From NCBI RefSeq assembly GCF_005281835.1, contig NZ_RZIS01000001.1:538351-602350 (forward strand): a stretch of DNA of 64,000 bases, read 5' to 3'. Positions 55,231 to 64,000 of this stretch are shown here, piece by piece. The DNA is from Vibrio profundi. Lineage in GTDB: Bacteria > Pseudomonadota > Gammaproteobacteria > Enterobacterales > Vibrionaceae. Position 1 is the stretch's first letter, and each line of letters begins with the position of its first letter. A program made the position numbers and the translations under genes. A model generated the notes under the pieces. That model searched no databases, was not told the origin of the DNA, and saw nothing but the letters and a program-made list of their open reading frames with translations.

Positions 55231-56439
55231 ATGTTTCATCCTATTTCTATCTATGTCGGAATTCGCTATTTAAAAGGTCGCTCTGGCGACCGTTTCAGCC
55301 GTTTCGTCTCTTATATGTCTACTGCGGGTATCACCATTGGTGTGCTGTCTTTAGTGACCGTACTTTCTGTTATGAATGGCTTCGAAGCACAGTTGAAAGA
55401 GCGCATCTTAGGGGTATTACCTCAAGCTGTTGTTTCTATGGATTCAGGAAAGACTCCTTTCTCCGATCAAGCTCCTGACTTCATTCAAAATTTATCTTTG
55501 AATGGTAAGGTTGAGCCTATCGTTCGAAGCGAAGCCGTTATCCAAAGTTCAGCGCAACTTGCAGCAGGTTTGCTTATTGGTATAGAGCCTAATGAACATG
55601 ACCCGATTCAAGACCATTTAATTGCAGGCCGCTTATCTTCACTTGAGGCCGGTCAATATCAAGTTTTCTTAGGCCACACGTTAGCGAGAAACCTTAAAGT
55701 ATCAGTTGGTGATAAAGTTCGCTTAATGGTGACCAGCGCGAGTCAGTACACGCCACTTGGCCGTATACCCAGCCAAAGGAACTTTACTGTTGCTGGGATC
55801 TACAACACTGGTTCAGATATTGATGCGCAACTCATGGTGACAAACATTCAAGACGCTGGGCGATTGATGCGATTCAAACCGGATACGATTTCTGGATGGC
55901 GACTATTTTTTGAGGACCCATTTGTGGTCGCAGATTTAGCCAGTTCGAAATTGCCGACAGGTTGGCAATGGAGTGATTGGCGAGATCAGCGTGGTGAACT
56001 TTTTCAAGCCGTTCGTATGGAAAAAAATATGATGGGACTGATGCTTGGCTTAATCATTGGCGTTGCGGCATTTAATATTATCTCTGCTCTGATCATGGTT
56101 GTGATGGAGAAACAATCAGAAGTCGCGATTTTGAAAACCCAAGGTATGAGTGACAAACAAGTCATGGGGATCTTTATGGTTCAAGGTGCAAGTAGTGGTG
56201 TGATTGGCTCGGTTGTCGGTGGTGCTCTGGGGGTCCTATTAGCTAATAACTTAAATCTAATACTTGAAACTCTTGGTGTAGCACTGTTTTCTTTTGGCGG
56301 GCAACTTCCAATTCTTATTGACCCGATGCAAATTGTTATTGTTGTTGTGCTGGCTATTGCACTAAGCCTGGTTGCGACCCTTTTCCCTTCTTATCGTGCA
56401 TCTTCTGTAAAACCTGCTGAGGCACTTCGCTATGAATAA
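55231..56439 (+). CDS. lolC: Lipoprotein-releasing complex permease LolC
   Basis: A 402-residue inner-membrane FtsX-fold protein of the LolCDE ABC complex, which extracts outer-membrane lipoproteins and passes them to LolA. Four helices: TM1 (about 22-46), then a large periplasmic domain, and three near the end ([18 protein letters not shown] and following). I start at ATG 55231 ([14 protein letters not shown]), which aligns with the E. coli start; an in-frame TTG at 55219 is less likely. It overlaps lolD by eight bases. Confidence 0.93.
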   Translation: MFHPISIYVGIRYLKGRSGDRFSRFVSYMSTAGITIGVLSLVTVLSVMNGFEAQLKERILGVLPQAVVSMDSGKTPFSDQAPDFIQNLSLNGKVEPIVRSEAVIQSSAQLAAGLLIGIEPNEHDPIQDHLIAGRLSSLEAGQYQVFLGHTLARNLKVSVGDKVRLMVTSASQYTPLGRIPSQRNFTVAGIYNTGSDIDAQLMVTNIQDAGRLMRFKPDTISGWRLFFEDPFVVADLASSKLPTGWQWSDWRDQRGELFQAVRMEKNMMGLMLGLIIGVAAFNIISALIMVVMEKQSEVAILKTQGMSDKQVMGIFMVQGASSGVIGSVVGGALGVLLANNLNLILETLGVALFSFGGQLPILIDPMQIVIVVVLAIALSLVATLFPSYRASSVKPAEALRYE

Positions 56440-57124
56440 ATTTTTACACTGTCACGATGTTAAGAAAACTTATCGTGAGGGAAATCTTGATACGGAAGTG
56501 TTGAAAGGAGTGAGCTTTTCTATTTCGAAGGGAGAGTTGGTATCGATTATCGGCACTTCAGGTTCAGGAAAAAGTACGCTATTACACATTTTAGGCGCTT
56601 TAGATGACGCTTCGCATGGCAAAGTACACTTCTTAGAACAGGACCTAGCGACGCTTAGCTCCAATAAGCAGGCGAAGCTGCGTAACCGTCATTTAGGTTT
56701 CGTCTATCAATTTCATCACTTATTGGCTGATTTCTCAGCGCTTGAAAACGTAGCTATGCCATTGCTGATTGGTGGTGAAAAGCCATCAGTCGCGAAAGAG
56801 GCCGCGAGAGAGTTATTGGACAAAGTCGGTTTGTCTCACCGAGTCGATCATCGCCCGTCTGAGTTGTCTGGTGGTGAGCGTCAGCGTGTCGCAATTGCGC
56901 GCGCTTTAGTTAATAAACCCGACCTTGTACTTGCAGATGAACCGACAGGTAACTTAGACCACAATACCGCTTTGTCGATTTACGATTTGATGCGTGAGTT
57001 AAACCAAGAGTCGGGAACGGCATTTTTGGTGGTGACTCACGATGGAGAACTGGCCCGGAAAATGGACCGTCAGCTGCATATGCAAGACGGTTTGCTCGTC
57101 AACGTTAATCAAGAGGTGAGTTAA
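56432..57124 (+). CDS. lolD: Lipoprotein-releasing complex ATPase LolD
   Basis: A 230-residue ABC ATPase. Walker [10 protein letters not shown] (about 43-51), Q-loop [19 protein letters not shown] signature [15 protein letters not shown] and Walker [13 protein letters not shown] are complete. The YQFHHLL sequence is the Lol-specific variant of the Q-loop region. It is in the middle of the lolCDE operon, overlapping lolC and contiguous with lolE. Confidence 0.96.
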   Translation: MNKFLHCHDVKKTYREGNLDTEVLKGVSFSISKGELVSIIGTSGSGKSTLLHILGALDDASHGKVHFLEQDLATLSSNKQAKLRNRHLGFVYQFHHLLADFSALENVAMPLLIGGEKPSVAKEAARELLDKVGLSHRVDHRPSELSGGERQRVAIARALVNKPDLVLADEPTGNLDHNTALSIYDLMRELNQESGTAFLVVTHDGELARKMDRQLHMQDGLLVNVNQEVS

Positions 57125-58369
57125 GTGTTTGCCTCGTTATCTTTGTTAATCGGTGGGCGTTTTAGTCGCGCAAAACAGCGAGATAAAATGGTCTCCTTTA
57201 TTTCGCTTTCGTCGACGATTGGTATTGCGATCGGTGTGGCAGTGATCATTATTGGTTTGTCTGCCATGAATGGTTTTGAGAGAGAGCTAGAATCAAGAGT
57301 GCTCTCAGTCATTCCACATGGTGAGTTTGAGGGTGTTAACGAACCTATTACTTTATGGTCGCAAGTTGTCAAGCAAGCAGAGAAGCACGACAAAGTGGTA
57401 GCTGCAGCGCCATATGTCAGGTTAACCGCGTTAGCTGAAAAAGGTAAAGAACTTAAAGCTATCGAAGTGCGGGGCATTGACCCAGTTCAAGAGCAGCGAG
57501 TGTCTAGCCTTTCGAGCTTTATCGATCAGGATGTATGGCGAACGTTTCATGCGGGTGAGCAGCAGATTATTTTAGGTTCAGGGGCAGCGAAAGCGATTGG
57601 AGTTGAAGTCGGTGAATATCTTACTTTGATGATACCGACAACAGGTGTCTCATCCAAAGTTCAAGCTCCGAAACGAGTTCGAGTTAAAGTGGTAGGGCTG
57701 TTATCGTTAAATGGGCAGATAGACCATAACTTGGCGCTTGTACCGATTGAAGATGCTCAAAGCTACGCGAACTTGGAAAGCGGTGTGACTGGTGTATCGC
57801 TGAAAGTTAGTGATGTTCTCAACGCGAATACAATTGTCCGCGAAGTTGGGAATACGCTTGATGTTTATGTCTATTTACGGAGTTGGCAGCAAAAGTTTGG
57901 TTTTTTGTATCGAGATATTCAGTTAGTCAGAACCATTATGTATTTGGTGATGGTGCTAGTGATTGGTGTTGCCTGTTTTAATATTGTGTCTACGCTAATG
58001 ATGGCGGTGAAAGATCGAGCAGCAGAGATCGCGATACTTAGAACTATGGGCGCAACTGATGGTTTGATTAAACGAATTTTTGTGTGGCAGGGTGTTTTTT
58101 CTGGTGTTCTTGGCAGCTTGATCGGTAGCGTGATTGGCGTATTGGTTGCGTTAAACCTCACTAGTATGATTAAGATGCTAGAAACATTGATCGGTCATCA
58201 GTTTTTATCTGGGGATATCTATTTCGTCGATTTTCTTCCGTCTCAACTCAATATAGTTGACGTATTAGTGGTATCCGGTACAGCAACCATTTTAAGTTTG
58301 TTGGCGACTTGGTACCCAGCTTCACGTGCCGCGCAGCTAAACCCCGCATCAGTATTAAGCTCTAAGTAG
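57125..58369 (+). CDS. lolE: Lipoprotein-releasing complex permease LolE
   Basis: A 414-residue FtsX-fold partner of LolC. The opening SLLIGGRFSRAKQRDKMVSFISLSS and LSAMNGFERELESR segments match LolE. It has four helices in the 1+3 pattern, with the last three after residue 270. The start is GTG 57125, immediately after the lolD stop codon, and AAGAGG lies just upstream. Having both LolC and LolE shows a heteromeric complex and not the single LolF form. A terminator follows. Confidence 0.93.
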   Translation: MFASLSLLIGGRFSRAKQRDKMVSFISLSSTIGIAIGVAVIIIGLSAMNGFERELESRVLSVIPHGEFEGVNEPITLWSQVVKQAEKHDKVVAAAPYVRLTALAEKGKELKAIEVRGIDPVQEQRVSSLSSFIDQDVWRTFHAGEQQIILGSGAAKAIGVEVGEYLTLMIPTTGVSSKVQAPKRVRVKVVGLLSLNGQIDHNLALVPIEDAQSYANLESGVTGVSLKVSDVLNANTIVREVGNTLDVYVYLRSWQQKFGFLYRDIQLVRTIMYLVMVLVIGVACFNIVSTLMMAVKDRAAEIAILRTMGATDGLIKRIFVWQGVFSGVLGSLIGSVIGVLVALNLTSMIKMLETLIGHQFLSGDIYFVDFLPSQLNIVDVLVVSGTATILSLLATWYPASRAAQLNPASVLSSK

Positions 58370-58385
58370 TTTTATCATCAGATGT

Positions 58386-58413
58386 AAAAAAGGACCCAGA
58401 TGGGTCCTTTTTT
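58386..58413. terminator. Bidirectional terminator after lolE
   Basis: AAAAAAGGACCC pairs with GGGTCCTTTTTT across four bases. It serves lolE (plus) and the DUF2062 gene (minus). Confidence 0.92.
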
Positions 58414-58528
58414 GTTTTACCTTATTGAAACTCACACTTCGTTACCGACATTTGCATGTAAAAGTGATTACCATGCTTGGTTTTCAAATAAGACTCTCTT
58501 TTTTACGAATTACACTCAATACACTAGC

Positions 58529-59038
58529 TTAGCGTGCTTGACGTTTTTGCCAGCTTCTTACTACAGAGTAACGCCATAGGCCTTTAATTCCGAAATAGCC
58601 GATGATTGCTGAAATCGTACCGCATATTAGGCAACCCAAAAGGAAAGGGGGCCCGATTGTTGTCATCTGCGCCATGATGAAATCCCAAGACAACTGGAAG
58701 TGAAATGGCTGCGGTGGGACGTGTAATACAAATGCGCCAACTTTATAAGCGAAATAGAAAAGCACAGGCATAGTCACGGGGTTACTGATCCAAACTAATG
58801 CAACGGATAATGGCAAGTTCACACCGCAAAGCATCGCAAGACCTGCAGACATGATCATTTGGCTTGGCAGAGGAACAAACGCCATAAATAAGCCAACGGC
58901 AAAAGCGCCTGCAGCGGAACGGCGATTTAAACACCATAAATTAGGGTTGTATAAAACATTGCCAAAAACTTTCAATGCCTTCTGACGTTTAATCAGCTCA
59001 TGGTCTGGCATAAATCGCTTGATAAACTTTCTTGGCAT
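58529..59038 (-). CDS. DUF2062 membrane protein
   Basis: A 169-residue inner-membrane protein of the DUF2062 family with two or three helices (about 42-60 and 68-100, then 130-155). The family motif LVWISNPVTMPVLFYFAYKVG is complete. Function unknown. ATG 59038 is only 17 bases from the divergent comEC start, so promoters must overlap the coding sequences or be very compact. Confidence 0.87.
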   Translation of the reverse strand: MPRKFIKRFMPDHELIKRQKALKVFGNVLYNPNLWCLNRRSAAGAFAVGLFMAFVPLPSQMIMSAGLAMLCGVNLPLSVALVWISNPVTMPVLFYFAYKVGAFVLHVPPQPFHFQLSWDFIMAQMTTIGPPFLLGCLICGTISAIIGYFGIKGLWRYSVVRSWQKRQAR

Positions 59039-59055
59039 AATGGGAAAGGACTCTC

Positions 59056-61302
59056 TTGTTTAGCTACTGGTTTCTAATTTCTTTTGCTGTAACCATTGTC
59101 ACGTCCGAGTTTTGGCCGTGGTTACCAAGTTCGGTTTGGTTAATGTTTCTGTTAGTGGCATGGGGTACCTCTATCAAGTATAGGGTGTTACCGCTAACAG
59201 GAGGTCTACTTTGTGCGTGCTTCCTTATTATCCTACAAGGAAACTTGCTAAAGCTTCAGACGCATCAACTGTTCCAATCTGGCCAGAATACTACCATAAA
59301 TGCTTCAGTTGTTAGTCTTTTTAAGCAAAATATACACGGTTATGAAAGCTTAATTATAGTTAGATCAATTGGAGGCGAAAAAAGCATCTTATTCTCTAAT
59401 TCTAAATTAAAAGTTTATACGCCTTTTCCATTAAAGTTGGGTGACACCGTTGAGTTGTCGGTCACTTTAAAGCCAATATATGGAAAATTGAATGCCGCCG
59501 GGTTTGATAAAGAGCGGGTATTTTTCAGTAGACAGATTATCGCTAGCGCTCATTACGTAAATGGTACTTCGTTCAGAGTTCACTCGCCAGTAAGCTTAAG
59601 GCATCAGTGGTTTCAAGAAGTAACTAAGAGTATCGAAAACCTCAAACATTCAGGTTTAATATTAGCGCTAGCTTTTGGTTATCGCGAAGCCATCACTGAA
59701 AACGTGTGGCAAGGTTTACAGGCCAGTGGGTTGTTACATTTGGTCGCAATTTCAGGCCTGCACATTGGTATCGCATTTGGAATCGGCTACTGGCTTGGAG
59801 TGGTTTGGAGGTGGTTTAAGCCCAAATGGTTATGGTTACCTTTCGTTTTTGGGCTAAGTTTGGCGTGGAGTTATTCATGGCTTGCTGGTTTTTCTTTGCC
59901 AACTCAACGCGCTTTTATTATGTGCTTATTAGCGAGTTTGCTGATTTTGACGCAAACTCGGGTTTCCATTCCTAGGTACGTACTTATTAGCCTTTGCTTG
60001 GTACTTTCGATAAATCCGTTTTCGGTAATGTCGAACAGTTTCTGGCTGTCATTTAGCGCTGTAGCGGCAGTATTATATTGCGTCGTTCGAATGAACTATT
60101 CGCCGAAAAGCATTTCAGGAAAGTTAGCTTATGCGATTAAGCTTCAGGTCTATGTTAGCTTATTGCTTCTTCCTGCATCGGCGTTGTTTTTGGGGGGAAT
60201 AAGCCCGCTTTCATTCTTTTTTAACTTGATGTTCCTCCCTTGGTTTTCTTTGGTCGTGGTTCCGCTTCTCTTCTTCGCTTTATTCGTCTCTATCTTCCTT
60301 ACTTCCCTAAACATTAATGCTTGGTGGCTTGTCGATGCAGCACTCTGGCCAGTCACGTGGAGTTCTGGATATGCAGAAGGTCATTGGTTGGACATTAGCC
60401 AAGAGGCACTTTATTTGTTAGTGCTTTTAGCTAGCGTATTGTTGTTTTCATTTGTCTTAAAAAGAAAAGCTATCTTGACGATTGGTGTGCTTATTCTGTT
60501 CTCGACGCTGACTCAATCAAAGGATACATCACTGACTGTCGATGTTTTAGATGTTGGGCACGGGTTGGCAGTTACGTTAGTGAAAAATGATAGAGCCATA
60601 TTGTATGACACCGGAACGACGTGGGCTGGTGGTGATATTGCTGGAGCGGTTATCAAACCTGTATTGAATAAACAGGGTGTTTTTAATTTAGACGGGCTTA
60701 TTGTTAGTCATTTCGACTCAGATCACGCAGGGGGTTACCAGTCGATTTTGCAAGATTTCCAGCCGACTTGGGTGCGTAGTAGTCAAAAGTTAAAAGATCA
60801 TTTGCCGTGTATAGAAGGTGAGGTTTGGTATTGGCAATCCGTTAAATTTGAAAGTGTATGGCCGCCAAATACGTCTAATCGAGCTTATAACCCACATTCT
60901 TGCGTCGTGAAAGCTACAGAAGCTCATAGTGATGTGTCCATACTGCTGACTGGTGATATCGACGCCTTGAGTGAGTGGCTCTTAATTAGAAAACCAGAGG
61001 TTCTAGATAGTGACATCATGTTGGTTCCTCATCATGGTAGTAGCACGTCATCAACCGAACGGTTTATCAGGGCTGTTTCTCCTAAATTGGCGATTGCATC
61101 TCTTGCGAAAGGGAATAGATGGGGAATGCCCAATCTGGCCGTTGTAAATCGTTATACTTCGAATGGTGTTAAGTGGGTGGACACAGGGGAATCCGGTCAA
61201 ATTACCATCAAGCTTGAAGGGCAGAGTTGGAGTTTTACCAGTTTAAGAGATGAACGATGGCCTTCATGGTATAGGCAGATGCTACGGAAGGGAGTAGAAT
61301 AG
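59056..61302 (+). CDS. comEC: ComEC/Rec2-family DNA uptake channel
   Basis: A 748-residue inner-membrane protein that carries single-stranded DNA into the cytoplasm in natural transformation. N-terminal helices and DUF4131 (about 1-180), the competence channel domain (about 190-480, GLLHLVAISGLHIGIAFGIGYW) and a C-terminal metallo-beta-lactamase-like domain with HFDSDHAGG (His552-Asp556 region) and PHHGSSTSS. The start is TTG 59056, with AAAGGA spaced properly upstream. Vibrios use this protein downstream of chitin-induced competence genes. Confidence 0.92.
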   Translation: MFSYWFLISFAVTIVTSEFWPWLPSSVWLMFLLVAWGTSIKYRVLPLTGGLLCACFLIILQGNLLKLQTHQLFQSGQNTTINASVVSLFKQNIHGYESLIIVRSIGGEKSILFSNSKLKVYTPFPLKLGDTVELSVTLKPIYGKLNAAGFDKERVFFSRQIIASAHYVNGTSFRVHSPVSLRHQWFQEVTKSIENLKHSGLILALAFGYREAITENVWQGLQASGLLHLVAISGLHIGIAFGIGYWLGVVWRWFKPKWLWLPFVFGLSLAWSYSWLAGFSLPTQRAFIMCLLASLLILTQTRVSIPRYVLISLCLVLSINPFSVMSNSFWLSFSAVAAVLYCVVRMNYSPKSISGKLAYAIKLQVYVSLLLLPASALFLGGISPLSFFFNLMFLPWFSLVVVPLLFFALFVSIFLTSLNINAWWLVDAALWPVTWSSGYAEGHWLDISQEALYLLVLLASVLLFSFVLKRKAILTIGVLILFSTLTQSKDTSLTVDVLDVGHGLAVTLVKNDRAILYDTGTTWAGGDIAGAVIKPVLNKQGVFNLDGLIVSHFDSDHAGGYQSILQDFQPTWVRSSQKLKDHLPCIEGEVWYWQSVKFESVWPPNTSNRAYNPHSCVVKATEAHSDVSILLTGDIDALSEWLLIRKPEVLDSDIMLVPHHGSSTSSTERFIRAVSPKLAIASLAKGNRWGMPNLAVVNRYTSNGVKWVDTGESGQITIKLEGQSWSFTSLRDERWPSWYRQMLRKGVE

Positions 61303-61333
61303 TGGGAATATTGTAAGAAAATAAAGCACTTCT

Positions 61334-63082
61334 ATGTCAACACAAACCGACGAAACTACTTGGGTAACCTTTAAGAGACTTTGGACTTATATACGTTTAT
61401 ATAAGTCAGGGTTGGCTGTAGCTGTGGTTGCTCTGGTGGTTAATGCTATCTCTGACACTTATATGATTTCGCTTCTTAAACCTTTATTGGATGAAGGTTT
61501 TGGTAACGCGGAGTCTGATTTCTTGCGCACATTACCGCTAATCATCTTTGCAATGATGTTTATCCGAGGTGTCAGTGGGTTCGTGTCGACTTATTGCCTT
61601 AGCTGGGTTTCCGGAAACGTGGTTATGGAGATCAGGCGGAAAATATTTAGTCATTTCATGCATATGCCCGTGTCTTTTTTTGATAAAGAACAAACCGGTG
61701 CGTTGTTGTCTCGTATCACCTACGATTCCGAACAAGTTTCAGCAGCAACAAGTAAAGCCTTAGTGAGCATCGTCCGTGAAGGGGCAAGTATTATAGGTTT
61801 ACTGGTTTTGATGTTTTGGAACAGTTGGCAGCTGTCTTTAGTGTTATTTGCTGTCGCTCCGTTAGTCGCCTGGGGCATTAGTATTGTATCCAAGCGTTTT
61901 AGAAAGATTTCTAAAAACATGCAAACGGCGATGGGTAAAGTGACGGCTTCCGCTGAGCAAATGCTGAAAGGTCATAAAGTGGTACTGAGTTACGGCGGCC
62001 AAGATGTAGAGAAAAAGCGCTTTGATAATGTAAGCAATCAAATGCGTCAGCAAACAATGAAGTTAGTGACTGCACAAGCCGCGGCAAACCCGATCATTCA
62101 AATGATTGGCTCAATTGCGATTGTGACGATTCTGGTTCTTGCAAGTGTTGATTCGATACGTACTGAGTTGACCCCAGGTACATTTACGGTCGTATTTTCA
62201 GCAATGTTTGGTTTGATGCGTCCTTTGAAGGCGTTGACTAATGTAACTTCTGAATTCCAACGTGGTATGGCAGCGAGTCAGACGTTGTTTGGATTGATGG
62301 ACCTTGATGTTGAAGAAGACAAAGGGACGCTCAAAGTAGATCGCGCCAAAGGCGATATTGAAGTTAAAGATATAACGTTTACCTATGAAGGTAGCGAGAA
62401 GCCAGCGTTGGAAGAAGTTAGCTTCTCAATTCCGAAAGGTAAAACTGTAGCATTGGTAGGGCGTTCAGGTTCTGGTAAAAGTACCATCGCGAATCTGTTT
62501 ACACGCTTCTATGATGTTGATTCAGGGCATATTGAGCTTGATGGTCATGACGTTAGAGATTATGAATTACGTAACCTTCGAGGTCATTTTGCATTGGTAT
62601 CGCAAAACGTTCATTTATTTAACGATACGTTAGCGAACAATATCGCTTACGCTGCTGAAGAGAATTATACCCGTGAACAAATTGAGCATGCGGCAAAGCT
62701 AGCCCATGCTACGGAGTTTATTGATGGGATGGAGCTTGGGCTCGATACCCTCATTGGCGAAAACGGTGCAAGCCTGTCTGGTGGGCAAAGACAGCGGATC
62801 GCAATTGCGCGAGCGTTGTTACGAGACGCACCTGTTTTAATTTTAGATGAAGCCACTTCTGCTCTAGATACTGAATCTGAACGTGCAATCCAGTCTGCTT
62901 TAGATGAACTTCAGAAAGACAAAACGGTGTTAGTTATTGCACACCGCCTGTCTACAATAGAAGAAGCGGATGAAATCTTAGTCGTGGATGAAGGTCGAAT
63001 CATTGAGCGAGGCCCTCATGCCCAGCTGATTGAAAAAGATGGCGCTTATGCTCAGTTGCATCGTATTCAATTCGGTGATTAA
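61334..63082 (+). CDS. msbA: Lipid A / LPS core flippase MsbA
   Basis: A 582-residue half-size ABC exporter, working as a homodimer, that flips core-lipid A to the periplasmic leaflet. Six helices (residues about 25-320) precede the ATPase: Walker [10 protein letters not shown] (376-384), Q-loop [13 protein letters not shown], signature [16 protein letters not shown], Walker [12 protein letters not shown] and switch His AHRLS. The length matches E. coli MsbA (582). lpxK begins 12 bases later, so the two are co-transcribed, as in E. coli. Confidence 0.96.
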   Translation: MSTQTDETTWVTFKRLWTYIRLYKSGLAVAVVALVVNAISDTYMISLLKPLLDEGFGNAESDFLRTLPLIIFAMMFIRGVSGFVSTYCLSWVSGNVVMEIRRKIFSHFMHMPVSFFDKEQTGALLSRITYDSEQVSAATSKALVSIVREGASIIGLLVLMFWNSWQLSLVLFAVAPLVAWGISIVSKRFRKISKNMQTAMGKVTASAEQMLKGHKVVLSYGGQDVEKKRFDNVSNQMRQQTMKLVTAQAAANPIIQMIGSIAIVTILVLASVDSIRTELTPGTFTVVFSAMFGLMRPLKALTNVTSEFQRGMAASQTLFGLMDLDVEEDKGTLKVDRAKGDIEVKDITFTYEGSEKPALEEVSFSIPKGKTVALVGRSGSGKSTIANLFTRFYDVDSGHIELDGHDVRDYELRNLRGHFALVSQNVHLFNDTLANNIAYAAEENYTREQIEHAAKLAHATEFIDGMELGLDTLIGENGASLSGGQRQRIAIARALLRDAPVLILDEATSALDTESERAIQSALDELQKDKTVLVIAHRLSTIEEADEILVVDEGRIIERGPHAQLIEKDGAYAQLHRIQFGD

Positions 63083-63094
63083 GGCTTCATAATC

Positions 63095-64000
63095 GTGATT
63101 GAAAAAATATGGTTCGAAAATCATCCTCTTAAATACGTGTTGTGGCCATTGTTATGGCCACTTAGTGTTGTTTTTCGTTGGGTGAGTACATCACGTAAAA
63201 ACGCGTTTGAGTCTGGTAAAAAGCCAGTCTACCGACCGCCAGTCCCTGTTATTGTTGTTGGTAATATCACTGCGGGGGGGAATGGTAAAACTCCAGTAGT
63301 CATTTGGTTAGTTGAAACACTAATCAAACAAGGCTTTAAGCCAGGAGTTGTGTCTCGTGGATACGGAGCCAAAGCCCCTCAGTATCCATTAATAGTCGAC
63401 AGTAGTACGCCAACTTCCCATTGTGGTGATGAACCAAAATTAATATTTAAACGAACAGGAATACCTGTTGCGGTCGATCCTGTACGCGCAAATGCTGTTA
63501 AATCTCTTTTAGAGTATGACGTAGATGTTGTTGTTACCGATGATGGTCTACAGCACTATGCGTTAGCGCGCGATATAGAGTTTGTGATAGTTGATGGGGC
63601 TCGCCGCTTTGGCAGCGAATTATCAATACCATTAGGCCCTATGCGTGAGCCTACCTCCCGCTTGAACGATGTCGATTTCATCGTGACTAACGGCGGAGAG
63701 CCTCAAGTTGGCGAAATTTCAATGTCACTGGCGCCTAGTTCTGCTGTGAATCTGCAGACAGGTGAGCGAAAGTCAGTTTCGGAATTGAAAGAGTTGGTAG
63801 CATTTGCTGGCATTGGTCATCCCCCTAGGTTTTTTAAAACGCTTGAGATGTTAGATGCCCAGGTAGTAAAAACAAAAGGTTTCGCTGACCATCAAGACTT
63901 TAAGCAACAAGAGTTAGAAGAGCTTGCAAGCCAAGGCTCTAACGTCATAATGACAGAAAAAGATGCTGTTAAGTGTAGTAACTTTGCTAAACCAAATTGG
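63095..64000 (+). CDS. lpxK: Tetraacyldisaccharide 4'-kinase (partial, runs off the window end)
   Basis: The first 302 residues of an enzyme normally about 330 long; it catalyses the sixth step of lipid A synthesis at the inner membrane. The start is GTG 63095 (residues [11 protein letters not shown]). The Walker A-like motif [12 protein letters not shown] is at 56-67, and DDGLQHY and GRRF-like (DGARRFG) segments follow; GHPPRFF and MTEKDAVKC sit near the edge. The frame is still open at base 64000. It follows msbA by 12 bases. Confidence 0.94.
   Translation, partial: MIEKIWFENHPLKYVLWPLLWPLSVVFRWVSTSRKNAFESGKKPVYRPPVPVIVVGNITAGGNGKTPVVIWLVETLIKQGFKPGVVSRGYGAKAPQYPLIVDSSTPTSHCGDEPKLIFKRTGIPVAVDPVRANAVKSLLEYDVDVVVTDDGLQHYALARDIEFVIVDGARRFGSELSIPLGPMREPTSRLNDVDFIVTNGGEPQVGEISMSLAPSSAVNLQTGERKSVSELKELVAFAGIGHPPRFFKTLEMLDAQVVKTKGFADHQDFKQQELEELASQGSNVIMTEKDAVKCSNFAKPNW

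Overview
The window reads as a stretch of Vibrio chromosome. The evidence is protein-level: a CdgH-like diguanylate cyclase with tandem periplasmic binding domains, a PlzB-like PilZ protein, CsiV, a VC1899-type CARF-nuclease, a V. parahaemolyticus-type Atl and the ycf/lol/msbA gene order of gammaproteobacteria. Base composition is moderate to slightly AT-rich and even throughout. I see no insertion sequence, integrase, prophage, integron cassette or CRISPR array. It looks like ordinary core and lineage-core chromosome, not an island. The species cannot be fixed from what I can see.

Layout. 0-0.4 kb: two tandem tRNA-Tyr genes (minus) with a stable-RNA promoter. 0.6-4.8 kb: an RND efflux adaptor and pump. 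4.9-5.3 kb: a DUF1244 gene. 5.3-7.7 kb: a cysteine synthase-fold enzyme divergent from a DecR-like Lrp regulator, followed by a repeat-bearing membrane protein. 7.8-14 kb: YHYH lipoprotein, tesB, ybaY, atl, an inner-membrane protein, cdgH and ffs (4.5S RNA). 14.4-18.8 kb: a PAS chemoreceptor, then ahpC and ahpF behind a strong OxyR-type site. 19-23 kb: a histidine kinase paired with a sugar-binding lipoprotein, and a protein-kinase-like gene. 23-33.6 kb: a mixed accessory stretch (EamA exporter, Omp85-like barrel, DsbA paralogue, TetR, GNAT, HTH, PAS-GGDEF, ybiB, nrtS, an RTX-like lipoprotein). 34-39.7 kb: CBS protein, MATE pump, zntA with a MerR/ZntR-type promoter, udp with a CRP site. 39.8-64 kb: CARF-nuclease, chemoreceptor, then hinT, a COG3014 lipoprotein, ycfL, lpoB, thiK-like, ycfP, ndh (FNR site), a GNAT, csiV, mfd, plzB, lolCDE, a DUF2062 gene, comEC, msbA and the first 302 codons of lpxK, which runs off the end.

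Themes. Envelope building dominates the right third: lipoprotein export (LolCDE), LPS flipping and lipid A synthesis (MsbA, LpxK), and peptidoglycan synthase activation (LpoB, CsiV). Oxidative and redox stress appears as ahpCF and dsbA. Metal and drug efflux appears as the RND system, MATE pump and ZntA. Cyclic-di-GMP signalling is represented by two GGDEF proteins and one PilZ protein. The item I would look at first is the CARF-PD-(D/E)xK protein at 39.8-40.9 kb: it resembles CRISPR type III ancillary nucleases, but there is no CRISPR-cas locus here and its ligand-loop sequence is altered. Regulatory sites that stand out by eye are OxyR (16335), ZntR-type (36133), FNR (48019), CRP (38779) and a putative DecR-type palindrome (6496).
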